DNA of 13,221 nt, from the NCBI GenBank assembly GCA_937958785.1, contig CALGMY010000253.1, positions 1-13,221 on the forward strand. The letters are read 5' to 3'. Origin of the DNA: an uncultured Gammaproteobacteria bacterium. Its GTDB lineage: Bacteria > Pseudomonadota > Gammaproteobacteria > Steroidobacterales > GCA-2729495. The notes beneath the pieces were generated by a model, which worked only from the letters and a program-made list of their open reading frames with translations, was not told where the DNA came from and searched no databases. The translations under genes were made by a program, and so were the position numbers. Shown here in pieces: positions 5,528 through 12,007 of this stretch. Numbering within the stretch: position 1 is the first letter of the stretch; every line of letters begins with the position of its first letter.

Positions 5528-6643
5528 ATGACCCGCGCAAGCATTCTCCGGCTGTTGGTCCTGCTCGCCACGCTGCCGCTCCTGCAGGGCTACGTGCTCT
5601 ACGACGCCAGCGGCTTCGCCGGCCTCGGCTACACCTGGAACAAGTGGGGCAATCCCGTGGCGGGGACGCCGGCGACGGTGTACTGGAGCCTGATGCCGGT
5701 CGGCACCGCCGGGTCGTCCTACTGCGCGCCCGGTTGCACCACCGGCAGCGGTACCAGCACGCTGACCCTTCCCAATTTCTACGACTGGAGCACCCAGAGC
5801 TTCCGCAGCCTGAGCCTGGCGAGCCCCGAAGGGCGCAGCTACATCCGCGACGCCCTGCGCTCCTGGGGGGCCACCGCGGGCGTGACCTTCATCGAGATCC
5901 CCGCCGACACCGGCGTGCCCATCAACGACCCGGCGGCCGAGCCGCCTGGCACCGGCCAGGTCCGCATCGGCGTATTCGACATGGGATTTGGCGCGCCGGC
6001 AGGTGCCGGCTTCGCGGCACCGCCCAATGGCTTCATTCCCAACAGCTCCCAGTTCGCCACCGGGGCGGGCGACGTCATACTGAACAGCACGTACTCGTTC
6101 CAGAATCCGCCGGCCGCTGAGGGTGCGCCCCTCGACGCCTTCCCGGCGGGCGGCGGACCCTTCCTGAATGACCTGGCAGGGCTGATCCTGCACGAGGTGG
6201 GTCACGCGCTCGGGCTGGACCATTCCGCGGACCCGGCCGCCGTGATGTGTGGCTATCCCCATGCCTGCAGCTACTCCGATCCGGGCACCTACGTGATCAA
6301 CCGGACACCCGAGCCCGACGACCTGGCAGGCCTGCAGGTGCTCTATGGGCCCGCCGTCGATACCGATGGCGACGGATCTCCCGACGCCATCGACAATTGC
6401 GTGCTGGCGCCCAACGTCGACCAGTTCGACGCGGACGGGGATGGTTATGGCAACCGCTGCGACGGGGACCTGAACAACAACGGGGTGGTCAATGCCCAGG
6501 ACACGGTGATCTTCCGCAGCCGCCTCGGCAGCGGCGACGCCGCCGCGGATCTCAACCACAACGGCGTGGTCAACGCCCAGGACACCGTGATCTTCCGCAC
6601 CCTCCTGGGTGGCCCGCCGGGACCGTCCGGTCTGACGCCGTGA
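5528..6643 (+). CDS. Secreted matrixin-like zinc metalloprotease with TSP3 repeat and dockerin-like tail
   Basis: The 371-residue protein begins with a signal peptide (MTRASILRLLVLLATLPLLQG). The catalytic domain carries HEVGHALGLDHS, the HExxHxxGxxH zinc site with His222, Glu223, His226 and His232. Met240 in DPAAVM is the likely Met-turn, placing it in the metzincin/matrixin clan. A calcium-binding thrombospondin type 3-like segment follows at about 277-313 (DTDGDGSPDAIDNC, DADGDGYGNRCDGD). It ends with two dockerin-like calcium loops, DLNNNGVVNAQDTVIFR (314-330) and DLNHNGVVNAQDTVIFR (341-357), and a Pro/Gly tail. Matrixins cleave extracellular proteins; the substrate is unknown. No cohesin is visible in the window, so the tail may be a sorting or binding module rather than a cellulosome anchor. 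The ATG at 5528 fits the signal peptide. Only about 50 bases separate it from rnpB, with no convincing promoter of its own. Confidence 0.9.
   Translation: MTRASILRLLVLLATLPLLQGYVLYDASGFAGLGYTWNKWGNPVAGTPATVYWSLMPVGTAGSSYCAPGCTTGSGTSTLTLPNFYDWSTQSFRSLSLASPEGRSYIRDALRSWGATAGVTFIEIPADTGVPINDPAAEPPGTGQVRIGVFDMGFGAPAGAGFAAPPNGFIPNSSQFATGAGDVILNSTYSFQNPPAAEGAPLDAFPAGGGPFLNDLAGLILHEVGHALGLDHSADPAAVMCGYPHACSYSDPGTYVINRTPEPDDLAGLQVLYGPAVDTDGDGSPDAIDNCVLAPNVDQFDADGDGYGNRCDGDLNNNGVVNAQDTVIFRSRLGSGDAAADLNHNGVVNAQDTVIFRTLLGGPPGPSGLTP
6467..6598 (+). repeat. Tandem dockerin-like repeat within the metalloprotease gene
   Basis: Bases 6467-6517 and 6548-6598 encode the two 17-residue calcium loops. By direct comparison they agree at 45 of 51 positions. 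Five of the six differences are silent third-position changes and one changes Asn to His. The offset is 81 bases (27 codons). The spacing and duplication are typical of dockerin modules; the high DNA identity suggests recent duplication, conversion or strong constraint. Confidence 0.85.
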
Positions 6644-6866
6644 CGGGTCGCGCGCCCTCTTGCGGTGCAAAGAGCGGGGGACCGCCGGACATTATGTAAG
6701 GCCACCCTTTCAATTTGCACAATAGACAGGCAGATTCTCTGTCACGAGCCCCGTCTCAGTGCTCGGACAACGACAAGAACGTGGGACAGTTTCGCGAATG
6801 AATGCCCGGCCGCCGGATTGGCGATGCCGGAAAAAACAACTTCCAAAAGGATCGGGGGATTTGCAC

Positions 6867-7640
6867 ATGAAGACTCTTGGTATCCGGGTCGCACTGGCTG
6901 CAGCCGTGACCCTCTTCGGATCGTCGGCGATGGCAGCTGCCCTGGCTACGAACAGCCCGAGCAACGGCCTCACCGGCATCTTCAGCACGACCTTTGCCGG
7001 CGCGCTGCCGGCCTGCGGGCCGTCGTCGCCGAGCTACTGCTCCTTCTTCGGTGGCAACCCCACCGCCGGGCAGCTGGCGGCCGTCAGCATCTCGCCCAAT
7101 CCGACGGGCCTCACGACCAACACGCCCGCTGCCATCCTCGGCGCGGGTGCCGGGTCGTTCCTCAACCTCACCTCGGACGGCATCACGTCCACGCTGGCCG
7201 GCGGTACCGTGACCTTCGGCAACGGCTCGATCACCATCGTGCCCTTCGCGACCACGATCGGCGTGACCAACGCGGGCATGGTGCTCGATGCGGCGCCCCA
7301 GGTGGCGGCGGTGAATCCCAATGGCACCTCCGAGTTCCTGGTGAACCTGTCGCCGTCGATCGCGGCCGACTTCAGCACCCTGGCGGGTGGCGCCGTGACG
7401 AGCTGCGCGGGCCCGGCCTGCGCCGCGCTCGGCTCCCTGAGCCTCGACATGGTCCGCTACCGGCTGTTCGTGCAGTGGGATCCGACCTTCACCAACTTCA
7501 ATGCCAGCTTCATTGGCCAGACCGGCAACAACGCCATGGTCTATGCCAACCTGAACACGGTGCCGGTGCCGGCCGCCGTGTGGCTGATGGGCTCGGCCCT
7601 CGGTCTCCTGGGCCTCGCGCGCCGGAAGGCCGTGGCCTGA
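6867..7640 (+). CDS. Secreted protein with PEP-CTERM-type sorting tail
   Basis: The 257-residue product starts with a signal peptide MKTLGIRVALAAAVTLFGSS cleaved near AMA-A. It ends with NTVPVPAAVWLMGS (230-243), a hydrophobic helix ALGLLGLA and basic ARRKAVA. This is the gammaproteobacterial PEP-CTERM variant (VPxPAAxWL), recognised by exosortase/EpsH systems that process surface or matrix proteins. The middle is a Thr/Gly/Asn-rich, probably beta-rich ectodomain of unknown function, with two Cys pairs (Cys50/Cys58 and Cys180/Cys185), the motif CSFFGGNPTAG and LSLDMVRYRL (191-200). These features recur in the next protein. The ATG at 6867 follows AGGA and GGGG runs. The upstream gap 6644-6866 has no clear promoter; it contains only a weak inverted repeat GACAG...CTGTC at 6725-6743. 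No exosortase gene lies in the window. Confidence 0.85.
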   Translation: MKTLGIRVALAAAVTLFGSSAMAAALATNSPSNGLTGIFSTTFAGALPACGPSSPSYCSFFGGNPTAGQLAAVSISPNPTGLTTNTPAAILGAGAGSFLNLTSDGITSTLAGGTVTFGNGSITIVPFATTIGVTNAGMVLDAAPQVAAVNPNGTSEFLVNLSPSIAADFSTLAGGAVTSCAGPACAALGSLSLDMVRYRLFVQWDPTFTNFNASFIGQTGNNAMVYANLNTVPVPAAVWLMGSALGLLGLARRKAVA

Positions 7641-7659
7641 GCTGACGTCCATGGAACAC

Positions 7660-7683
7660 GGCCCCGCGGTTCGCCGCGGGGCC
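7660..7683. other. Strong GC hairpin with TTCG loop between two secreted-protein genes
   Basis: Bases 7660-7669 and 7674-7683 form a perfect 10-bp GC-rich stem around a TTCG tetraloop. It lies 19 bases after the stop of the PEP-CTERM gene and 33 before the start of the next gene. No T tract follows in either direction, so it is not a normal intrinsic terminator. It more likely protects the 3' end of the upstream message, sets different levels for the two genes, or causes partial termination. Confidence 0.6.
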
Positions 7684-7716
7684 GGCTCCCAAACCAAGGA
7701 TTCTGGGGAACTTCAT

Positions 7717-8904
7717 ATGTCACACACTGCAAGCAAGCGCCTCCGGGCCCTGGCTGCGGCGGCGGGACTCTGCGCCGGCCTGGGGGCCGGTACCGCTTCG
7801 GCGGCCATCGCGACCCGCACGTTTACCATCGCCACGGCCGACATCGTCGACCTCTACAGCGCCACCTTCGACGCCGCCCTCACGGCCTGCACGGTGCCGG
7901 CGGCTGCTGAGTGCACGTTCTTCGGCGGTACGCCCCCGGCGGGCCGCGCCATCGCCATCACGCCCACGGGTAGCGGCAGCGGCACCCTCAACGTGAACTA
8001 CGACACGGTCACGGGCGAGATCACCCAGGTCAACAGCATGGTGATCAACCTGCCGACCCTGAGCCTCGTCATCACCCAGCCCAACAATGTCACGACCGTG
8101 ACGGTGATCCCGGGCAATGGCCTTCCGGTTGCCAACGACACGGCCTTTGTGGAGTCGGGCACGGGAACCCTGGGCCGGGACCTGGACGGCAGTGGATTCC
8201 AGCTGCTGCTTGGCCAGGGCACCGCGGATCCCGACCAGTCGCCGGTGGTCGGGATTGCATCCGTCTTCCATCACAATGACTCGCCGAACCCGGATGCGCC
8301 GGACTTCGCCGTGTTCCCCGATATCGTCGACAACTGCACCGATACCAACCCCCCGCAGGGCGCCTGTGGCCTGATCACGCTGAATCTGCTGACGCTGGAC
8401 GCCGTCCGCTATCGCCTCGAAGGGCGGATCGGGTGCTCGGCGGCCGGCAGCTCGCTGGTGCTGAAGTCCCAGACGGCCAACGGCTCCATCTACCGGGTCA
8501 ATCTCACCACCACCACGGGCGACACCGACTGCGACCTGGACGGGGTGCTGAACGCCGCCGACAACTGCCCCGACGAGCCGAACGCGGGCCAGGCTGACCA
8601 GGATGGCGACGGCCGGGGCAACGTCTGCGACAACTGCCGGAACATTGCCAACAACACCGGTCTTGCGGCCCAGTGCAACAGCGATGCGGACGCCTTCGGC
8701 AACCGCTGCGATGGCGACATGAACGGCAATGGCGCAACGAATGCCCAGGACACGACCTTGTTCCGGCAGGCGCTCGGCCAGGCCAGCCCGGCGCCGTCCT
8801 ACAACCGGTCCGACATCAACTGCAACGGCGCGGTGAACGCGCAGGATACGACCCTCTACCGGACGCTGCTTGGCGCACCGCCCGGACCGGGGCCGAGTCC
8901 GTAA
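7717..8904 (+). CDS. Secreted paralogue of the PEP-CTERM protein with TSP3 repeats and dockerin-like tail
   Basis: This 395-residue protein has a signal peptide (MSHTASKRLRALAAAAGLCA, cleavage near ASA-A at about 29). Its ectodomain shares landmarks with the upstream protein. One is TF-x-AL-x-AC with seven residues to the next Cys (Cys58, Cys66), then CTFFGGTPPAG. The others are a second Cys pair (Cys207, Cys217) just before LTLDAVRYRL (225-234), and QTANGSIYRVNL. After about residue 265 come calcium-binding TSP3-type repeats (DTDCDLDGVLNAADNCPDEP, DQDGDGRGNVCDNC) and two dockerin-like loops, DMNGNGATNAQDTTLFR (334-350) and DINCNGAVNAQDTTLYR (366-382). The tail is Pro/Gly-rich. Function is unknown: probably an extracellular calcium-stabilised structural, matrix or binding protein. 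It lacks the PEP-CTERM tail of its sister. ATG 7717 follows GGGGAA at good distance. A Rho-independent terminator ends the unit. Confidence 0.85.
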   Translation: MSHTASKRLRALAAAAGLCAGLGAGTASAAIATRTFTIATADIVDLYSATFDAALTACTVPAAAECTFFGGTPPAGRAIAITPTGSGSGTLNVNYDTVTGEITQVNSMVINLPTLSLVITQPNNVTTVTVIPGNGLPVANDTAFVESGTGTLGRDLDGSGFQLLLGQGTADPDQSPVVGIASVFHHNDSPNPDAPDFAVFPDIVDNCTDTNPPQGACGLITLNLLTLDAVRYRLEGRIGCSAAGSSLVLKSQTANGSIYRVNLTTTTGDTDCDLDGVLNAADNCPDEPNAGQADQDGDGRGNVCDNCRNIANNTGLAAQCNSDADAFGNRCDGDMNGNGATNAQDTTLFRQALGQASPAPSYNRSDINCNGAVNAQDTTLYRTLLGAPPGPGPSP

Positions 8905-8905
8905 A

Positions 8906-8921
8906 GGCTGCCTCCGCAGCC
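8906..8921 (+). other. Small hairpin directly after the stop codon
   Basis: GGCTGC CTCC GCAGCC forms a perfect 6-bp stem with a four-base loop one base after the TAA of the dockerin-tailed gene. It has no T tract and precedes the strong terminator by about 17 bases. It is probably an accessory 3'-end structure. Confidence 0.4.
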
Positions 8922-8937
8922 AGCCTGAGTGACCAGT

Positions 8938-8974
8938 CCGGCCCGGCGAGCAATCGCCGGGCCGGTTTCTTTTT
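8938..8974 (+). terminator. Rho-independent terminator
   Basis: A perfect 12-bp stem (8938-8949 with 8954-8965), very GC-rich, with a GCAA GNRA-type tetraloop, is followed by the T-rich run TTTCTTTTT (8966-8974). It ends transcription of the secreted-protein cassette and insulates the sulfide operon promoter about 30 bases further on. Confidence 0.93.
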
Positions 8975-9004
8975 GGGGGCGTGAATTCCGTCGGAGGCCC
9001 GGTC

Positions 9005-9033
9005 TTGCAACGAGGCGGGTAGAGGCGTATTTT
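9005..9033 (+). promoter_or_regulatory. Putative sigma-70 promoter of the sulfide operon
   Basis: TTGCAA (9005-9010) and TATTTT (9028-9033) are separated by 17 bases, each matching four of six consensus positions. Transcription would start near 9040, about 25 bases before the regulator's GTG. The site lies in the only AT-rich stretch of this region. Confidence 0.5.
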
Positions 9034-9061
9034 AGAAATCACTCATTTAGCAGGGTCTAAA
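9031..9061. promoter_or_regulatory. Candidate operator for the ArsR-family repressor
   Basis: TTTAGA (9031-9036) and TCTAAA (9056-9061) form an inverted repeat with a 19-base gap, overlapping the -10 box and running to just before the GTG start. A further ATTTAG (9045-9050) lies inside. ArsR-family regulators of the BigR/SqrR type bind AT-rich imperfect inverted repeats over their own promoter, so position and composition fit autoregulation. Binding is inferred from position only. Confidence 0.45.
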
Positions 9062-9064
9062 TTA

Positions 9065-9436
9065 GTGACCAGGCAATCTGACGCCCGCCGGGTGGCCACC
9101 AACCTCGATCCGGCGGCCATGAAGCGCCACGCCGGTAGCGCGGCCCGCCTCATCCGTGCGCTCTCGAACCAGCACCGGCTGATGGTGCTGTGCGTGCTGT
9201 CCGAGGGTGAGCTGTCAGTCGGGGACCTGAACGCCCGGGTCCGCCTGTCCCAGTCGGCCCTGTCCCAGCACCTGGCCGTCCTGCGCCGGGAAGGCCTCGT
9301 GGCCACGCGCCGCGTGGCCCAGACCATCTACTACCGCCTCGCTGGTGGCGTGGCCATGGAACTCATCCAGGTGCTGCATGACCACTATTGCGGCATATCC
9401 GCCTCATCCCGACGCGCAGCGACTGCAAAGGAGTAG
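9065..9436 (+). CDS. ArsR-family persulfide-sensing repressor, BigR/SqrR/YgaV type
   Basis: The 123-residue protein is a winged-helix ArsR-family repressor: AARLIRALSNQHRLMVLCVL, then the recognition helix VGDLNARVRLSQSALSQHLAVLRREGLV and the wing TRRVAQTIYYRL. Cys43 in helix 2 and Cys109 near the C-terminus occupy the positions of the two thiols (about 42 and 108) that form a disulfide or polysulfide link in Xylella BigR and homologous SqrR/YgaV. The metal-binding CxC of ArsR/SmtB proteins is absent. It should repress the operon until reactive sulfur species modify the cysteines. The start codon is GTG in TTAGTGACC; GCAGGG serves as a weak ribosome-binding site. Its last codons contain the ribosome-binding site of sqr, which starts two bases after its stop, implying coupled expression. 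Confidence 0.9.
   Translation: MTRQSDARRVATNLDPAAMKRHAGSAARLIRALSNQHRLMVLCVLSEGELSVGDLNARVRLSQSALSQHLAVLRREGLVATRRVAQTIYYRLAGGVAMELIQVLHDHYCGISASSRRAATAKE
9427..9433 (+). promoter_or_regulatory. Ribosome-binding site of sqr
   Basis: AAAGGAG lies five bases before ATG 9439 and inside the last codons of the regulator gene. It fixes the sqr start at 9439 rather than at the upstream in-frame ATG at 9388, which lies within the regulator's reading frame region and adds no family homology. Confidence 0.8.
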
Positions 9437-9438
9437 TC

Positions 9439-10719
9439 ATGGCCAGGATCGTCATACTCGGTGCCGGCGTGGGTGGCGTTCCGTGCGCGTACGAGCTGCG
9501 GAAGCTCCTTGGCAACGGCCACGAGATCACCCTTGTCGGCAGCTCGCCACGATTCGAGTTCACCCCGTCCAACCCCTGGGTGGCCGTCGGCTGGCGCAAC
9601 ACGACGGAAACGGGCGTGGATCTCGGGAAGCCGCTGGCGGACCACGGCATCCGGTTCGAAGCCCAGGAGGCCCGGGCCATCGATGCCGCGGGCCGGAGGG
9701 TGACCCTGGCAAGCGGCACCGAGCTTGGCTATGACTTCCTCGTCATCACCACCGGGCCCAGGCTCGCCTTTGAGGAGATCCCGGGGCTCGGGCCTGACGG
9801 ATTCACGCAGTCCATCTGTACCCACGGCCACGCGCAGAGGGCGTGGGTGGCCTATGAGCAGTTCCTCGCCAACCCGGGGCCGATCGTCATCGGCGCTGCG
9901 CCGGGTGCCAGCTGCTTCGGGCCGGCCTACGAGTTCGCGATGATCATCGATGCCGACCTGCGCAAGCGGAAGCTGCGGGACCGGGTCCCAATGACCTACG
10001 TGACCAGCGAACCGTACATCGGCCACATGGGTCTCGGTGGTGTCGGCGACAGCAAGGGCATGATGGAGAGCGAACTGCGCCAGCACCACATCAAGTGGAT
10101 CACCAATGCCCGGATCACGTGCGTGGAGCAGGGCCACCTCCATGCCCAGGAGATCGATGACCGCGGCCAGCCGGTCCGTGACCATGACTTGCCGTTCGCA
10201 TACTCCATGATCCTGCCGGCTTTCCGGGGGGTGGATGCGGTGGCGGGCGTCGAGGGACTCTGTAACCCGCGGGGCTTCGTGCTGATCGACGAATACCAGC
10301 GCTCCGTGAAGTATCCCGAGATCTATTCCGCCGGCGTCTGCGTCGCCATCCCCCCGGTCGAGGCCACGCCCGTTCCCACCGGGGCCCCCAAGACCGGCTA
10401 CATGATCGAGTCCATGGTCAGCGCAATCTGCGAGAACATCCGCGCGGCCATCGCCGGCAGTCCACCGGCCGCGAAAGCCACGTGGAACGCCATCTGCCTG
10501 GCAGACTTCGGTGACACCGGCGTGGCCTTCGTGGCACTGCCGGAACTTCCTCCGCGCAACGTCACCTGGGCCAAGAAGGGCAAGTGGGTCCACCTGGGCA
10601 AGATCGCCTTCGAGAAGTACTTCCTACATAAGGTCCGCAGCGGCTCGGTGACCCCGGTATACGAGACCTATGTGCTCAAGGCGCTCGGTATTGAACGACT
10701 GAAGGATGGTTCGGCCTGA
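9439..10719 (+). CDS. sqr: Sulfide:quinone oxidoreductase
   Basis: SQR is an FAD flavoprotein on the periplasmic face of the inner membrane that oxidises sulfide to polysulfide or persulfide and passes electrons to quinone. The 426-residue protein opens with the dinucleotide-binding motif RIVILGAGVGGVPCAYEL. It has the FAD-side motif FLVITTGPRLAFEEIPGLG, and APGASCFGPAYEFAMIID plus MTYVTSEPYIGHMGLGGVGD closely resemble the Acidithiobacillus ferrooxidans enzyme. Cys127, Cys159 and Cys353 correspond to that enzyme's catalytic Cys128, Cys160 and Cys356, so it should be active rather than a mere NDH-2 relative. The C-terminus (KIAFEKYFLHKVRSG) is the usual amphipathic membrane-association region; no transmembrane helix is seen. 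It is the second gene of the operon, with the small membrane protein 17 bases downstream. Confidence 0.95.
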   Translation: MARIVILGAGVGGVPCAYELRKLLGNGHEITLVGSSPRFEFTPSNPWVAVGWRNTTETGVDLGKPLADHGIRFEAQEARAIDAAGRRVTLASGTELGYDFLVITTGPRLAFEEIPGLGPDGFTQSICTHGHAQRAWVAYEQFLANPGPIVIGAAPGASCFGPAYEFAMIIDADLRKRKLRDRVPMTYVTSEPYIGHMGLGGVGDSKGMMESELRQHHIKWITNARITCVEQGHLHAQEIDDRGQPVRDHDLPFAYSMILPAFRGVDAVAGVEGLCNPRGFVLIDEYQRSVKYPEIYSAGVCVAIPPVEATPVPTGAPKTGYMIESMVSAICENIRAAIAGSPPAAKATWNAICLADFGDTGVAFVALPELPPRNVTWAKKGKWVHLGKIAFEKYFLHKVRSGSVTPVYETYVLKALGIERLKDGSA

Positions 10720-10736
10720 ACCCCGAGGAGACCGAC

Positions 10737-10937
10737 ATGACGATCGACAGACTGGTGCTCGCCTTTGCCGGCAGCATGATCCTTGCGAGCCTGGCACTCG
10801 GCCTTCTCGTCAGCCCGGACTGGTTCTGGCTGACTGGCTTCGTGGGGGCCAACCTGCTGCAGTCCTCCATCACCGGCTTCTGTCCGCTGGCGCTCCTGCT
10901 CCGGCGGGCCGGCTGCAGGCCCGGGCCGGCGTTCTGA
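10737..10937 (+). CDS. DUF2892 family small inner-membrane protein
   Basis: The 66-residue protein has two predicted membrane helices (about 6-25 and 30-55) joined by SPDW. The motif SSITGFCPLALLL is the hallmark of DUF2892, also found as the C-terminal membrane part of rhodanese YgaP. DUF2892 proteins are regularly found in BigR-type and other sulfur-handling operons, where they may bind or conduct small sulfur species. The Cys in GFCP (Cys49) is the likely functional residue. The ATG follows GAGGAG at a six-base gap. The next gene starts two bases after the stop, so it belongs to the same transcript. The tail RRAGCRPGPAF is longer than usual and contains an additional Cys. Confidence 0.85.
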   Translation: MTIDRLVLAFAGSMILASLALGLLVSPDWFWLTGFVGANLLQSSITGFCPLALLLRRAGCRPGPAF

Positions 10938-10939
10938 CC

Positions 10940-12007
10940 ATGGCGCACCCGAACCTGCCCATCGCCGCCGTGGTGGTCATGCTCGTTGCCACGTCCTGTG
11001 GCGGAGATCCCCCGACGCCCTCCGGTGCCCCGGCGGCGAGTGGCCTCGCGGCCGTGGTGATCACCCCGGTCGAGGCGCCGGCGGAGCGGTTGCTGGACGG
11101 TACCGTCGAGGCCGTCGAGCAGGCGACCATCTCGGCCCAGACCGCAGGACGGGTCGCTGCGCTTCCTTATGACGTCAACGACTTCGTGCCGGCGGGTGCC
11201 GTGCTGGTCCGGCTGCGCGGCACCGAGCAGCGTGCAGGTCTTGCGCAGGCCGAGGCGGCGAGCCGCGAGGCCATCGCCCGGGAAGCCGAGGCCCAGTCCC
11301 GATTCGCCCGGATCCGTGACATGCACGAGCGCAAGGTGGTGGCACGGGCCCAGTTCGACCAGGCTGCCGCCGAGCGGGACGCGGCCGTCGCCCGGGTGGC
11401 CGCGGCCAGGGCCGCCGTGGAGGCCGCCCGCGAAGGGGTGGCCTACACGGAGATCACCGCGCCTTACGCCGGCGTGGTCACCGCCCGGCACGTGCGGGTG
11501 GGAGAGGCAGTGGTGCCCGGTACCCCGCTGGTCAGTGGCCTTTCCCTGCAGAAGCTGCGAGTCACCGTGGACATTCCCCAGTCGCTGGTTGCGCCGGTGC
11601 GTGAGCAGCGCAAGGCCGCCGTGTACCTGGACGGCCGGCGGATCGAGGCCGCCGGGGTGACCATCTTCCCCGAGGCCGATGCCGCCACCAACACTTTCCG
11701 CACCCGGGTCGAGCTTCCGGCCAACGCTGTCGACCTCTACCCCGGCATGTTCGTGAAGGTGGGCTTCGTGACCGGGGTCGCGACCCGGCTGCTCGTCCCG
11801 GGCACCGCCGTCCTCACCCGCAGCGAACTGACGGCGGTCTACGTGCTGCCGGACACGGGCGCCCCGGTGATGCGGCAGGTCCGGCTCGGCGCCCGGTTCG
11901 GTGCAGAGGTGGAGGTGCTGGCGGGCCTGAAGCCCGGTGAGCGCGTCGCCGTGGACGCCCTCGAGGCGCTCGAGTCCCTGGAAACCCCGGGCGCGGACCA
12001 TGGCTGA
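10940..12007 (+). CDS. RND efflux periplasmic adaptor (membrane fusion) lipoprotein
   Basis: This 355-residue HlyD/AcrA-type adaptor links the inner-membrane RND pump to an outer-membrane channel. The N-terminus MAHPNLPIAAVVVMLVATSC is a lipoprotein-like signal with Cys20, though the lipobox (ATSC) is not ideal. It shows a lipoyl half-motif TISAQTAGRVAALP (from 63), then a long Ala/Glu/Arg-rich coiled-coil hairpin (about 92-165). The second lipoyl half YTEITAPYAGVVTARHVRVG (from 169) follows, and then the beta-barrel and membrane-proximal domains (TNTFRTRVELPANAVDLYPG, GLKPGERVAVDAL). There are no His- or Met-rich metal-binding segments of CusB type, so metal transport is not indicated. It starts two bases after the DUF2892 stop and has no good ribosome-binding site, suggesting translational coupling. 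Its 3' end overlaps the pump gene by eight bases. Confidence 0.93.
   Translation: MAHPNLPIAAVVVMLVATSCGGDPPTPSGAPAASGLAAVVITPVEAPAERLLDGTVEAVEQATISAQTAGRVAALPYDVNDFVPAGAVLVRLRGTEQRAGLAQAEAASREAIAREAEAQSRFARIRDMHERKVVARAQFDQAAAERDAAVARVAAARAAVEAAREGVAYTEITAPYAGVVTARHVRVGEAVVPGTPLVSGLSLQKLRVTVDIPQSLVAPVREQRKAAVYLDGRRIEAAGVTIFPEADAATNTFRTRVELPANAVDLYPGMFVKVGFVTGVATRLLVPGTAVLTRSELTAVYVLPDTGAPVMRQVRLGARFGAEVEVLAGLKPGERVAVDALEALESLETPGADHG

Noticed and set aside
5522..6670. Long open frame on the minus strand opposite the metalloprotease
   Set aside because: It mirrors the codon pattern of the GC-rich forward gene, has no recognisable domain, and the forward frame has signal peptide, zinc site and dockerin motifs.
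6644..6700. Possible terminator after the metalloprotease gene (CTCTTGC/GCAAAGAG)
   Set aside because: The stem is short with a bulge and no T run follows; too weak to call.
6467..8904. Dockerin loops as evidence of a cellulosome
   Set aside because: No glycoside hydrolase, cohesin or scaffoldin appears in the window, and loop signatures (NAQDT, FR) differ from clostridial cellulosomal dockerins.
7720..9042. Long minus-strand open frame opposite the dockerin-tailed protein
   Set aside because: It runs through the strong forward terminator and the operon promoter and contains only Arg/Gly/Val-rich low-complexity sequence; explained by high GC.
9385..10593. Minus-strand open frame opposite sqr
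   Set aside because: The plus strand encodes an unmistakable SQR; the antisense frame has no family features.
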